Part shown: positions 12,798 through 21,885 of the stretch, piece by piece | Layout: every line of letters begins with the position of its first letter | Numbering within the stretch: the first letter of the stretch is position 1 | DNA from: Gammaproteobacteria bacterium | GTDB lineage: Bacteria; Pseudomonadota; Gammaproteobacteria; Ga0077536 | Assembly (NCBI GenBank): GCA_020851775.1 | Contig: JADZCB010000023.1 | Location: 1-35,237 of the forward strand | Length of the DNA stretch: 35,237 bases | Direction: 5' to 3' | Program-made: the position numbers and the translations under genes | The notes under the pieces: generated by a model | Told to the model about the DNA's origin: nothing | What the model saw: only the letters and a program-made list of their open reading frames with translations | Database searches by the model: none

Positions 12798-13370
12798 CTA
12801 TTCTTCCTTCGCGCGCGACACGTATTCACCGGTCCGCGTGTCGATCTTCAGCAGCGAACCTTCTTCGATGAACAACGGCACACGCACGACGGCGCCGGTC
12901 TCCATCGTGGCCGGCTTGGTGCCGCCGGTCGCGGTGTCACCGCGCACGCCGGGATCGGTCTGCGTGATCCGCAGCACGACGAAGTTCGGCGGCGTGACGG
13001 CGATCGGCGCACCATTGAACAGCGTCAGGCTGCACATCTCCTGGCCCTTCAACCATTGTGCCGCGTCGCCCATCACCTGCGCATTCGTCTGCAATTGCTC
13101 GAACGTCGTCGGGTTCATGAAATGCCATTCGCTGCCGTCGCTGTAGAGATACTGCATTTCCACGTCGACGATGTCGGCCCCTTCGACGCTGTCGCCGGAC
13201 TTGAACGTGCGTTCGATCGTACGGCCGGTCAGCAGGTTGCGCACCTTGACCCGATTGAAGGCCTGTCCCTTGCCGGGCTTGACCATCTCGTTCTCGACGA
13301 TGTTGCAGGGATCGCCGTCGAGCATGATTTTCAGGCCGGGCTTGAACTGGTTGGTACTGTACGAGGCCAT
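12798..13370 (-). CDS. efp: Elongation factor P
   Basis: EF-P binds ribosomes stalled at polyproline stretches and stimulates peptide bond formation. The protein is 190 residues with the three-beta-barrel layout of the family. The modified residue is Lys34, in the loop VKPGKGQAF at 30-38. This lysine receives beta-lysine in gammaproteobacteria, and both modification enzymes are immediate neighbours. The C-terminal signature ([15 protein letters not shown]) is intact. Only 35 bases separate its start from the divergent epmB start. Confidence 0.97.
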   Translation of the reverse strand: MASYSTNQFKPGLKIMLDGDPCNIVENEMVKPGKGQAFNRVKVRNLLTGRTIERTFKSGDSVEGADIVDVEMQYLYSDGSEWHFMNPTTFEQLQTNAQVMGDAAQWLKGQEMCSLTLFNGAPIAVTPPNFVVLRITQTDPGVRGDTATGGTKPATMETGAVVRVPLFIEEGSLLKIDTRTGEYVSRAKEE

Positions 13371-13405
13371 TAGAATGTCGTCTCTGGATGGGTCGAAGGG
13401 TGCGC

Positions 13406-14413
13406 ATGATAGCGCGAAGTCAGCCGGAAAATGAGCCTGCCGACTGGCAGCACGCGCAACGTGACGCGTTCACGCGGCCGACGGATCTGCTCGCGATGCT
13501 CGGTCTTCCGGCGGCGGCCGTCGGCCTGTCCGACGCCGCCGCGGCGGCATTCGCGTTCCGCGTACCGCGTCCGTGGGCCGCGCGCATCCGTCGCGGCGAT
13601 CCCGACGATCCCCTGCTCCGGCAGGTCCTGCCGGTTGCCCCCGAAGGCCGTGCGCGCGCCGGTTTCGTCACCGATCCGGTCGGCGATCGCGCCGCCGAGC
13701 GGGCGCCGGGCCTGCTGTACAAATACCGTGGGCGCGCGCTGCTGCTGGTGACGGGCGCGTGCGCGATCCACTGCCGCTACTGTTTCCGCCGCGAGTTTCC
13801 GTACGGTGAGTCGGTCGGCCATGCGCGACTCGACGCCGCGCTCGCGCTGCTCGCCGCGGCGCCCGACGTCGACGAAGTCATTCTCAGTGGCGGCGATCCG
13901 CTGAGCCTGCGCGACGAGCGCCTCGCCGAACTCGTCACACGCCTGGCGGCGATCCCGCATCTGCGGCGCCTGCGGGTCCATACCCGCGTGCCGGTGACGA
14001 TCCCCACCCGCGTGACGCCTGCGCTCGTCGACTGGCTGTGCGGGACACGGCTGTCGAGCGTCATGGTGCTGCACACGAATCACGCCCAGGAGATCGATGA
14101 CGAGGTCGCGGCCGCACTCGCCCCGCTGCGCGCCGCCGGCGTGCCGCTGCTGAACCAGGCCGTCCTGCTGAAAGGCATCAACGACGATGCGCAGACGCTG
14201 CGCGAACTCTCGACACGGCTGTTCGAAGCCGGTGTTCTCCCCTACTACCTGCATCTCCTCGATCGGGTGCGCGGCACGACACACTTCGCCGTGCCGCTAC
14301 GCCGCGCGCGCCAGCTCGGGCGCGAGTTGCGCGACACGCTACCGGGCTATCTCGTGCCGAAGCTCGTGCGCGAACAGGCCGGCCGGCCCTCGAAGACGCC
14401 GCTCGTGCCGTAG
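13406..14413 (+). CDS. epmB: EF-P beta-lysylation protein, lysine 2,3-aminomutase-like
   Basis: EpmB (YjeK) is a radical-SAM, PLP-dependent enzyme that isomerises L-lysine to (R)-beta-lysine for EF-P modification. The protein is 335 residues from the ATG at 13406, which has GAAGGG at 13395-13400; an ATG at 13388 lacks a site. The radical-SAM cysteines are CAIHCRYC (119, 123, 126). The following RREFPYGE and [10 protein letters not shown] motifs are family-typical, and the expected PLP lysine lies near VLLKGINDD. It is divergent from efp, as in E. coli. The short length and neighbours exclude a catabolic KamA. Confidence 0.95.
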   Translation: MIARSQPENEPADWQHAQRDAFTRPTDLLAMLGLPAAAVGLSDAAAAAFAFRVPRPWAARIRRGDPDDPLLRQVLPVAPEGRARAGFVTDPVGDRAAERAPGLLYKYRGRALLLVTGACAIHCRYCFRREFPYGESVGHARLDAALALLAAAPDVDEVILSGGDPLSLRDERLAELVTRLAAIPHLRRLRVHTRVPVTIPTRVTPALVDWLCGTRLSSVMVLHTNHAQEIDDEVAAALAPLRAAGVPLLNQAVLLKGINDDAQTLRELSTRLFEAGVLPYYLHLLDRVRGTTHFAVPLRRARQLGRELRDTLPGYLVPKLVREQAGRPSKTPLVP

Positions 14414-14432
14414 CACGCCGGCGAGGGACGGT

Positions 14433-15644
14433 TCAGGTCGCGGGATTCGCGTGCAGCACGCCGGTCGCCTGCAACGCCGCGATACGCTCGGACGACAGCC
14501 CGAGCAGCGTGCCCAGCACTTCTTCGTTGTGCTGACCGAGATAGGCCGCGGCCAGTGGCGCGTCGCGTTCGAAGCCCGAGAAACGCAGCGGCATGCCCGG
14601 GACGGTGAATTCGCCGAGCTTCGGATCGGAGATCCGGCGCACGGTGCCGCGTTCGATCATGTGCGGCGCATTGCACACCTCGGCGATGTTCATCACCGGC
14701 GCGCAGGGCACATGGTGTCCGGCGAGGTGCGCGATGATCGCCTCGACCGAGGGCTGCCGATCGACCCACGCCTGCACCAGGGCGATGACTTCCTCGGCGC
14801 GTTCGACACGTTTCGCATTCGAGTTGTAACGCTCGTCGCTCGCGAGCCCGGCGTCGCCCATCGCGTTGCACAGGCTCGGCCACTGCGGATCGAGGGCGAT
14901 GATGCACACGTGACGATCGCCGTGCCGGAACAGCCCCAGCGGACACACGGCGTAGTGATGATGGCCGGCGCGCGTCGGAATGCGGCCGGTCAGGCCGTAC
15001 AGCGCGACGTTGATTTCGTGACAGTGGAAGTAGGCGTCGAGCAGGGAGATATCGAGATACTGACCTTCGCCGCCGCGCTCCCGGTGCAGCAGCGCGTAGC
15101 CGATCGCCGCCATCGCATGCACGCCGGTGTTGACGTCGCCGAGGCCGAGCATCGGCAGGCTCGGCGCACTGTCGGGCTCGCCGATCATGCCGGTGACGCC
15201 GGCATAAGCCTGCGCGATGTAGTCGAAGCCCGGCAGACCCGACAGCGGTCCCTGCTGCCCGAAGGCCGAGATCGAGCACATCACGGCGCGCGGGTTCAAG
15301 GCGTGGACCTTGTCCCAGCCGATGCCGAGCCGCGCGGCGACGCCGGGCGCGAAATTCTCGATCACGACGTCGACCTGGCGGATCAGATCGTAGACGAGTG
15401 CCTTGCCTTCCTCGGTCTTGAGGTTGATGCACAGGCTCTTCTTGCCGCGATTCTGCTGCACGTAGTACGCGCTGCGCCCGTCGATGATCGTCGGCAGTGC
15501 ACGCGACATGTCACCGAGCGGTGGAAACTCGACCTTGATCACGTCCGCACCCATCTCGGCCATCAGCCGCGTCGCGGCCGGTCCCGCGAGCACGTGCGTG
15601 AAATCGAGAACCTTGAAGCCCGTGAGGATGTGGTTCAGCGCCAT
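14433..15644 (-). CDS. Family III CoA-transferase (CaiB/BaiF)
   Basis: A 403-residue CoA-transferase of family III. These enzymes move CoA between carboxylic acids through an aspartyl-CoA anhydride. The catalytic aspartate is predicted to be Asp170 in LGLGDVNTG. The N-terminal FKVLDFTHVLAGP and the VIENFAPGV segment are typical. The ATG at 15644 is preferred (GGGAG about 8 bases upstream) over a GTG at 15650. It lies 65 bases downstream of the FO synthase gene on the same strand and may be the last gene of the F420 operon, although no known F420 step needs it. Substrates cannot be told. It converges with epmB with only 19 bases between. Confidence 0.88.
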   Translation of the reverse strand: MALNHILTGFKVLDFTHVLAGPAATRLMAEMGADVIKVEFPPLGDMSRALPTIIDGRSAYYVQQNRGKKSLCINLKTEEGKALVYDLIRQVDVVIENFAPGVAARLGIGWDKVHALNPRAVMCSISAFGQQGPLSGLPGFDYIAQAYAGVTGMIGEPDSAPSLPMLGLGDVNTGVHAMAAIGYALLHRERGGEGQYLDISLLDAYFHCHEINVALYGLTGRIPTRAGHHHYAVCPLGLFRHGDRHVCIIALDPQWPSLCNAMGDAGLASDERYNSNAKRVERAEEVIALVQAWVDRQPSVEAIIAHLAGHHVPCAPVMNIAEVCNAPHMIERGTVRRISDPKLGEFTVPGMPLRFSGFERDAPLAAAYLGQHNEEVLGTLLGLSSERIAALQATGVLHANPAT

Positions 15645-15709
15645 CAGCACTCTCCCGATTATCTGCGTCTGTGCCTCGGTTGCCGGCAGGCGCCGTCATC
15701 GATCCCGCG

Positions 15710-18157
15710 TCAGCTCGCGCGCGAGCGCAGCAGTTCACGCCGCGCCGCGCGCACCGGACGCCGCGGCGGCGTGTTGACGATATCGGTGAGTTCCGCCGCA
15801 TTCAGCCCCGCCTCGATGCGTTCGGCCGAGACCGCTTCGTAAGTCGTCGTGCGTTGGCGCGGCACGCGGCCGGCGGCATCGATCATCGCCATCATTTCGC
15901 GCGGCCCCGTCTCCTGGCCATGTTCGGCACCGGCGGCGCGCGTGATGCTCTCGTTCATCAATGTGCCGCCGAGATCATTGACACCCGCCTTCAGGCACGC
16001 CGCGACGCCCAGATGTCCCATCTTGACCCACGACGCCTGGATGTTCGGGATCACCGGATGCAGCGCGAGCCGGGCGACGGCGTGCATCAGCACCGCTTCG
16101 CGGAAGGTCGGGCCGCGCCGCGCGCGTCCCTTCAGATACAGCGGTGCCTCCATGTGCACGAACGGCAGCGGCACGAACTCGGTGAAACCGCCGCTACGCT
16201 GCTGCAGCGTGCGGATGCGCAGCAGGTGCCGCGCCCAGTGCTCGTACCGATCGACGTGGCCGTACATGATCGTCGCCGTCGTGCGGAAACCGACCGCGTG
16301 CGCCGTCTCCATCACTTCGAACCATTGCGCGGTGTTGATCTTGTCGGGACACAGGATGCGCCGCACCTCGTCGTCGAGGACTTCGGCAGCGGTGCCGGGC
16401 AGCGTGCCGAGACCGGCGGCCTTCAGGCGTTCGAGAAACTCGCGCAGCGGCATGCCGAGTGTCGCGGCGCCCTGCCACACTTCGAGCGGCGAGAACGCGT
16501 GCACGTGCATGTCGGGCACGGCGTCCTTCACCATGCGCAGGATGTCGAGGTAAGTCTGCCCGGTGTACTGGGGGTGGATGCCACCCTGCATGCAGACTTC
16601 GGTTGCGCCGCGTGCCCAGGCTTCACGTACGCGGCGTCTGATTTCACTTTCCTCGAGATCATAGGGCTTGCCGCGCAGATCCTCCGACAGCTTGCCTTTC
16701 GAAAACGCGCAGAACTGGCACTTGAAGTAACAGACGTTCGTGTAGTTGATGTTGCGATTGACGACGAAGCTGACGGTGTCGCCGGCGACGGCGGCGCGCA
16801 GTGCATCGGCCGTCTGACACACGTGACTGAAGTCGTCGCCGCGGGCTGCGAAGAGCCGCACGACCTCGCCTTCGTCGAGCGTCTCGCCGCTGGCCGCGCG
16901 GGCGCAGATCGCGACGATGTCGGCACTGACGCGGGTCGGCTGCCGCTCGATCAGATCCAGATCATGCGCCGCCGGCGGCAGGGCCTCGCCCGGCGACCAG
17001 GTGTCGGTGCGCGGCAGTCCGCTGCCGTCGACGCAATCGAGCACCGGCGTGCGGAAGGGTTCGGCGAGCCAGCGGTTGACGTCCTGCGCGTAGCGCGGAT
17101 AGAGCGTCAGGCGTTCGTGCAGCAGCTTGCCGGCCTCGGCACTGGCACGGGCGAGTTCGTCGAGATGCGGCCACGGCGCTTCCGGGTTCACGAAATCCGG
17201 CGTCAGCGGTGATACGCCGCCCCAGTCGTCGATGCCGGCGGCGACGAGTTGCGGCAGCACGCCGGGGCTGAGGTTCGGGGGCGCCTGCACCGACATGCCG
17301 GTGCCGAAGACGATGCGCGTCAACGCGAGCGTCCACAGCATCTCGTCGAGATCGGGTTCCGGCGCCTGCGCCATTTTCGTGTCGGGCTTCGCGCGGAAGT
17401 TCTGGACGATGATTTCCTGGATGTGGCCATACTCGGCGTGCAGCGCGCGGATCGCGAGCAGCGCCTCGACGCGCTCGCGTCGCGTCTCGCCGATGCCGAT
17501 CAGGATGCCGGTCGTGAACGGCACCTGCGCGCGACCCGCCTCGCGCAACGTCGCCAGACGCACGGCCGGCCGTTTGTCCGGCGAGCCGTGATGCGGCTGG
17601 CCCTTGCCGCACAACCGCTCGCTGACGGCTTCGAGCATGATGCCCATGCTCGCCGACACCTCGCGCAGACGCGCGACTTCCGCGGCGTCCAGCGTGCCGG
17701 GATTGAGATGCGGCAGCAGACCCGTGTCGCGGAACACCGCGTCGGCACAGGCGTACAGGTACGCGTGCGTCGACGCATAGCCGTGCCGCGTGAGCCAGTC
17801 GCGCGCCGTCTTGTAGCGGGCTTCCGGCCGCTCGCCGAGCGTGAACAGCGCCTCCTTGCATCCCATCCGTGCGCCGGCGCGCGCCACGTCGAGCACTTCG
17901 TCGAGGCTCATGTACGGTTGCGCGATGCGCTTCGGCGCCTTCGCGAACGTGCAGTAGTGACAGACATCGCGGCACAACTGCGTCAGCGGGATGAAGACTT
18001 TTTTCGAGTAGGTGACGAGATTGCCGAAGCCGGCGTCCCGGATCGTGCCGGCGCTGGCGAGCAGCGCAGTCAGATCGGTGCAGTCGGCGAGGGCGAGGGC
18101 TTCGTCGTCGGTGGGGCATTGCCCGGCGCGGGCACGGGCCAGGATTGCTGCGTTCAT
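15710..18157 (-). CDS. fbiC: FO synthase, fused CofG-CofH (FbiC)
   Basis: A two-domain radical-SAM enzyme of 815 residues that builds the deazaflavin FO, the F420 chromophore, from tyrosine and the flavin precursor 5-amino-6-ribitylaminouracil. The N-terminal CofG half has its cluster motif CRDVCHYC (Cys62, 66, 69). The C-terminal CofH half has CYFKCQFC (Cys476, 480, 483). Both halves look complete, as in actinobacterial FbiC; archaea use two genes. The ATG at 18157 is chosen. A TTG at 18193 directly abuts the cofC stop, would add 12 residues and is a real alternative. It is fourth in the F420 operon. Confidence 0.95.
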   Translation of the reverse strand: MNAAILARARAGQCPTDDEALALADCTDLTALLASAGTIRDAGFGNLVTYSKKVFIPLTQLCRDVCHYCTFAKAPKRIAQPYMSLDEVLDVARAGARMGCKEALFTLGERPEARYKTARDWLTRHGYASTHAYLYACADAVFRDTGLLPHLNPGTLDAAEVARLREVSASMGIMLEAVSERLCGKGQPHHGSPDKRPAVRLATLREAGRAQVPFTTGILIGIGETRRERVEALLAIRALHAEYGHIQEIIVQNFRAKPDTKMAQAPEPDLDEMLWTLALTRIVFGTGMSVQAPPNLSPGVLPQLVAAGIDDWGGVSPLTPDFVNPEAPWPHLDELARASAEAGKLLHERLTLYPRYAQDVNRWLAEPFRTPVLDCVDGSGLPRTDTWSPGEALPPAAHDLDLIERQPTRVSADIVAICARAASGETLDEGEVVRLFAARGDDFSHVCQTADALRAAVAGDTVSFVVNRNINYTNVCYFKCQFCAFSKGKLSEDLRGKPYDLEESEIRRRVREAWARGATEVCMQGGIHPQYTGQTYLDILRMVKDAVPDMHVHAFSPLEVWQGAATLGMPLREFLERLKAAGLGTLPGTAAEVLDDEVRRILCPDKINTAQWFEVMETAHAVGFRTTATIMYGHVDRYEHWARHLLRIRTLQQRSGGFTEFVPLPFVHMEAPLYLKGRARRGPTFREAVLMHAVARLALHPVIPNIQASWVKMGHLGVAACLKAGVNDLGGTLMNESITRAAGAEHGQETGPREMMAMIDAAGRVPRQRTTTYEAVSAERIEAGLNAAELTDIVNTPPRRPVRAARRELLRSRAS

Positions 18158-18193
18158 GCGCGTGGCGTCACTCGGTGTTGGGAGAACGGACAA

Positions 18194-18877
18194 TCAAAGA
18201 TTCCACTGGCCGCCGCTGCTGACGATCGGTCGTGGCTGGAGTCGGGCGGCGACGTCGCGCTCGCACAGGAGCGCACTCGTCGCCGTCGCGCGATCGCAGG
18301 TCAGCAGGCGACGGATGTCTTCGGGGGTATCGACGTCGAGTGCGAGGCCGGGCACCTTCAGCGTCTGCACGCGTGCGCCGAGGGCGAGCGCCGCGTCGCG
18401 GTGCGCGACGAAGCTGTGACGTCCGAAACGGAACGGCATCAGATCCGGCGGCGACACGGCAAGTGCATTGGTGCCATAGCCGTCTTCGTCGGACACCAGC
18501 GTCACGGCCGGCGCCCAACCGTGCTTCGCAATCACGAAGTCCACTTCGGCGCTGGTCGCGAGCGGAACGTCGGTCGGCAGTACGAGCATGGCGCCCTGCT
18601 CGCGGGCGACGAGTACGCGTGCCGCCTGTGCCACCGAGTTCGACAGGCCCGGCTGTGCCTCATCGAGTACCTCGGCACCACAGATCGCGGCGAGGTTCGC
18701 CACGCCTGCTTCGCGCGTGACACACAGGACACCGCTGACGCGCGTACAGTGCGCGAGCAGCGTGAACAGATCGTGCAGCATCGCCTGCGCGAGTGCCGCC
18801 CGCTCGCCGTCGCTCAGCAGGCCGGCAAGGCGGCGCTTGGCGTATGCGAACGGCTTGACGGGAACCACTACCCACAC
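18194..18877 (-). CDS. cofC: CofC/FbiD-family guanylyltransferase (F420 side chain)
   Basis: CofC activates a three-carbon phosphoacid with GTP, giving the dinucleotide donor that CofD transfers to FO. The protein is 227 residues with a nucleotidyltransferase fold: N-terminal WVVVPVKPFAYAKRRL with the basic KRRL at 14-17, and the metal-binding LPTDVPL at 100-106. The start is a GTG at 18877 with AGAGG about 10 bases upstream. The natural substrate may be 2-phospholactate, phosphoenolpyruvate or 3-phosphoglycerate; all three are known in the family and the sequence alone does not tell. It lies 37 bases after cofD and directly abuts or nearly abuts the FO synthase. Confidence 0.9.
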   Translation of the reverse strand: MWVVVPVKPFAYAKRRLAGLLSDGERAALAQAMLHDLFTLLAHCTRVSGVLCVTREAGVANLAAICGAEVLDEAQPGLSNSVAQAARVLVAREQGAMLVLPTDVPLATSAEVDFVIAKHGWAPAVTLVSDEDGYGTNALAVSPPDLMPFRFGRHSFVAHRDAALALGARVQTLKVPGLALDVDTPEDIRRLLTCDRATATSALLCERDVAARLQPRPIVSSGGQWNL

Positions 18878-18914
18878 GGTCGGGTGCCTCTGCGAAGAAC
18901 AGTGATCGACGTCA

Positions 18915-19886
18915 TCATCGCCGCTTCACGCTTGCGCGCAGTTCGCGCACGAATTCGATGACGATGGTGGCCAGCCGCAACTTGTCGTCGAACGTTAGCA
19001 TGACGGTGGGGGCCGCGATAGCCGCCGGACCGGCGTCGCCGAACGTCTCGAGCAGCGATGCATCCTGCAGATCGATCACGAAACCGTCGAGCAGATCGCC
19101 ATAGTGTGCCGCGACGGCGGGCGCGGTCGACGGCACCTTCAATTCCGCCATCATTTTCGCCGTCGGTCCCTTCAGCGCGAGACCGGCGACGATCGGCGAC
19201 ACCGCGACGACGGGGGCGACACTCGCGCGCAACGCCGCGCGAATTTCCGGCACGGCGAGGATCGGATCGATGCTGACGTAGGGATTCGACGGACACAGGA
19301 TGATCCCGGTCAGATCCGGTGCGGCGAGCAGATCCAACACGGCGACCGGGGCTTTTGCCGTGCCGGCGCCGGCGAATTCGAACCCGGTGACGTCCGGCAC
19401 GCAGCGCTCGCGGACGAAGTAATGCTGGAACGCGAGCGGACCGTGCGTCGTATGCACGATCGTCGCGACCGGATCGTCGCTCATCGGCCAGATCGCGTGA
19501 CGCGTGCCGAGCGCCGCGTTCAGCTCGCGCGTCACGCACGACAACGAAGCACCCGCCCGCAGTCGCACCGTGCGCTGGACGTGCACGGCGAGATCGCGAT
19601 CGCCGAGCGCGAACCAGCCTTCACCGCCGAGTTCGCGCAAGGTCTCGATGAACTGCCAGGTCTCACCGCGCCGCCCCCAGCCGGTATCGGGGTTCGACAC
19701 GTCGGCGAGCGCGTACATCAGCGAATCGAGATCGGGCGCGACGTGCAGCCCGAGATGTTCGAAGTCGTCACCGGTGTTGACGAGGAACGACAGCTCGTCC
19801 GGGCCGAGCACCGCGGCGAGACCGACGGCCAGCTTTGCGCCGCCGACGCCGCCGGTGAGCGCAAGAAAACGATCGCCGCGGCTCAT
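18915..19886 (-). CDS. cofD: 2-phospho-L-lactate transferase (FO transferase)
   Basis: CofD (FbiA) transfers the phosphoacid from the guanylylated donor to FO, giving F420-0 or its dehydro form. The 323-residue length is close to characterised enzymes. N-terminal LALTGGVGGAKLAVGL has the glycine loop at 12-16 and Lys18; NTGDD at 37-41 and the ILCPSNPYVSIDPIL segment are family signatures of the nucleotide and FO site. Its start overlaps the cofE stop by 4 bases (ATGA), a sign of translational coupling. Confidence 0.95.
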   Translation of the reverse strand: MSRGDRFLALTGGVGGAKLAVGLAAVLGPDELSFLVNTGDDFEHLGLHVAPDLDSLMYALADVSNPDTGWGRRGETWQFIETLRELGGEGWFALGDRDLAVHVQRTVRLRAGASLSCVTRELNAALGTRHAIWPMSDDPVATIVHTTHGPLAFQHYFVRERCVPDVTGFEFAGAGTAKAPVAVLDLLAAPDLTGIILCPSNPYVSIDPILAVPEIRAALRASVAPVVAVSPIVAGLALKGPTAKMMAELKVPSTAPAVAAHYGDLLDGFVIDLQDASLLETFGDAGPAAIAAPTVMLTFDDKLRLATIVIEFVRELRASVKRR

Positions 19887-20653
19887 CGGAACATGTCTTC
19901 CGCGAGCGGGCGGATGATGTCGCGCGCCGTCTGCGCGGTGGGCTGCCAGGGCAGGCCCCGGATCAGCACCGCCGGCGTGCGCTGGACGCTTTCCCCCATC
20001 AGCAGCGTCGCCGCCGCGGCGAGTGAATCGGCGCGGTTGATCACCGTCACCTTCAACTCGCGACCATAGGCGTCACCGGTGCCGCGCAGATCATCGAGCA
20101 CCTGGAGCCCATGACAACCGATGGCGCCGCCGACGGTGCCGAGCCGCCACGCGCGGTTCATGCTGTCGGCGATGATCACGGCGAGGCGCCGTCCGGTCAG
20201 CGCGAACAGCGCCTCGTGCAGACGCCGCGCGGACGCGTCCGGATCGACCGGCAACAGCAATGCGGCTTCACCGTCCGCGTGATCGACATTCGACTGATCG
20301 ATGCCCGCATGCGCGCCGACATTGCCGAGGCGGTGACGGACGAGCAGCATGCCGGGCCGCTTGCGCAGCAGTTCGCTCGACTCGTCGAGGATCAACTGCA
20401 CGAGCCGCGGATCCTTGTCGGTTTCGGCCGCGAGTTCGATTGCACGCGCCGACGGCGTCACATCCGCGAGCCGCACGAGGCGGCCTTCGGCTTTCGAGAC
20501 GATCTTCTGCGCGAGCACCAGGACGTCGCCGTCGACGGGTTCGAGCGCGAGCCGGCGCAGCGCGGCATCGAGCAGCGCGGCGAGATCGTCGCCCTGCTCG
20601 ATCATCGGGATCCCGGGCAATACGTGCAGGCTCAGATCGGCACGGGTGCTCAT
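19883..20653 (-). CDS. cofE: Coenzyme F420-0:L-glutamate ligase
   Basis: CofE adds gamma-linked glutamates to F420-0 with GTP. From the ATG at 20653 (AGGA 7 bases upstream) the protein is 256 residues, the single-domain CofE length. It lacks the C-terminal FMN reductase domain that mycobacterial FbiB carries. The frame remains open to 20857, but the extra N-terminal residues are not family-like. Motifs include LAQKIVSKAEGR, IDQSNVDHADGE and IADSMNRAWRLGTVGGAIGC. It is the first gene of the F420 operon. Without the FbiB extension, reduction of dehydro-F420-0 would need another protein if phosphoenolpyruvate is the CofC substrate. Confidence 0.93.
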   Translation of the reverse strand: MSTRADLSLHVLPGIPMIEQGDDLAALLDAALRRLALEPVDGDVLVLAQKIVSKAEGRLVRLADVTPSARAIELAAETDKDPRLVQLILDESSELLRKRPGMLLVRHRLGNVGAHAGIDQSNVDHADGEAALLLPVDPDASARRLHEALFALTGRRLAVIIADSMNRAWRLGTVGGAIGCHGLQVLDDLRGTGDAYGRELKVTVINRADSLAAAATLLMGESVQRTPAVLIRGLPWQPTAQTARDIIRPLAEDMFR

Positions 20654-20942
20654 GCGCTTGTCCTGGTTCCTCGGGCGGGGCATCGGTCGCCCGCCCTTCG
20701 CTCGATGTCGTTGGCGATGTTCCCCGGTCGGGGGGTCGTGCAGTACCATCGCGCTAATTCTGAGGCGCCGCGCCTCGAAATTCATTGTACCGGTAAGTTG
20801 CGACGAGAGGAGAGGTCGCCCGCCGCCCCTTCCACCCTGTCCGTCGGGTCGACGCACCCGGGGTTGCAGGTGGCCGGCCCGCGCCTCCGCCCGCTCACCG
20901 TGCGTCCGCCGTCAGACCCGCCATCAGGAGGAAGGACCATCC
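20654..20942. promoter_or_regulatory. Divergent control region between the F420 operon and the acyl-CoA cluster
   Basis: These 289 bases should carry promoters for cofE (minus) and the SDR (plus). A near-perfect palindrome, GAGGCGC-C-GCGCCTC at 20762-20776, lies next to an AT-richer stretch (AAATTCATTGTACC). It is a good candidate operator for a dimeric regulator. A strong AGGAGG with GAAGGA at 20926-20936 precedes the SDR start. I could not assign -35/-10 boxes confidently. Confidence 0.45.
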
Positions 20943-21854
20943 ATGGGCATGCTCGCAGACAAAGTCGTTCTCATCACCGGCGCCGGCCGGGGTATCGGCC
21001 GCGATTTTGCGCTGCACTGCGCCGCCGCCGGCGCGGCCGTCGTCGTCAATGATCTCGGTGTCACCGCCGATGGCAGCGCGGCCGAGGGCAGCCCGGCCGA
21101 ACAGGTCGTCGAGGAAATTCGCGCGGGCGGCGGGCGTGCGGTCGCGAATCACGGCAGCGTCGCCAGCCCGGGCGATGCCGAGGCGATGGTGCGGCAGGCG
21201 GTCGATGTCTTCGGCCAGCTCGACGGCGTGATCAACAACGCCGGCATCCTGCGCGATCGCATCTTCCACAAGATGTCGATCGAGGAATGGGACATCGTCA
21301 TCAACGTGCACTTGAACGGCTGCTTCTATGTCAGCCGCGCCGCCGCCGATCACTTCCGGGAGCGCGAAGGCGGCAGCTTCGTCCACATGACCTCGGCGTC
21401 CGGCCTCGTCGGCAACTTCGGGCAGGCGAACTATTCGGCGGCGAAGCTCGGCATCGTCGCCTTGTCGAAATCGATTGCGCTGGACATGGGGCGCTTCAAC
21501 GTGCGCTCGAACTGCATCGCGCCGTTCGCGTGGACGCGGATGACCAACACGATCCCGGCGCGCAACGAGGCCGAGATCGCACGCGTCCGCCGCCTGCAAC
21601 AAATGACACCGGACAAGATCGCGCCGATGGCGGTCTACCTGCTCGCGGACGCCGCCCACGACGTCAATGCGCAGGTGTTCGGGGTGCGCAACAATGAAAT
21701 CTTCCTGCTGAACCAGCCGCGTCCGGTACGCTCGATCCACCGCGGCGAAGGCTGGACGCCGGAGACTATCGCCGAGCACGCGATTCCGGCGCTGAAATCG
21801 AGTTTCATGGACCTCGCGCGTTCGCCCGACGTGTGGTCCTGGGATCCCGTCTGA
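20943..21854 (+). CDS. SDR-family 3-hydroxyacyl-CoA dehydrogenase-like protein (MFE-2 N-domain type)
   Basis: A 303-residue short-chain dehydrogenase. The cofactor motif TGAGRGIG is at 12-19, NNAG at 98-101, the catalytic Ser near 151-153 (TSASG) and YSAAK at 164-168 (Tyr164, Lys168). The insertion VNDLGVTADGSAAEGSPAEQ after the second strand is typical of the multifunctional enzyme type 2 / HSD17B4 dehydrogenase domain, which oxidises (R)-3-hydroxyacyl-CoAs. The ATG at 20943 has a strong ribosome-binding site. It is the first gene of the plus-strand acyl-CoA cluster, 31 bases before the next gene. The long upstream frame is antisense to cofE. Confidence 0.88.
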   Translation: MGMLADKVVLITGAGRGIGRDFALHCAAAGAAVVVNDLGVTADGSAAEGSPAEQVVEEIRAGGGRAVANHGSVASPGDAEAMVRQAVDVFGQLDGVINNAGILRDRIFHKMSIEEWDIVINVHLNGCFYVSRAAADHFREREGGSFVHMTSASGLVGNFGQANYSAAKLGIVALSKSIALDMGRFNVRSNCIAPFAWTRMTNTIPARNEAEIARVRRLQQMTPDKIAPMAVYLLADAAHDVNAQVFGVRNNEIFLLNQPRPVRSIHRGEGWTPETIAEHAIPALKSSFMDLARSPDVWSWDPV

Positions 21855-21885
21855 GCCCGCAACATCCCGCGGTGGAGACCCACGC

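Noticed and set aside
19883-20857. Long cofE form reaching 20857
   Set aside because: The extra N-terminal part is not CofE-like, and the ATG at 20653 has a proper ribosome-binding site.
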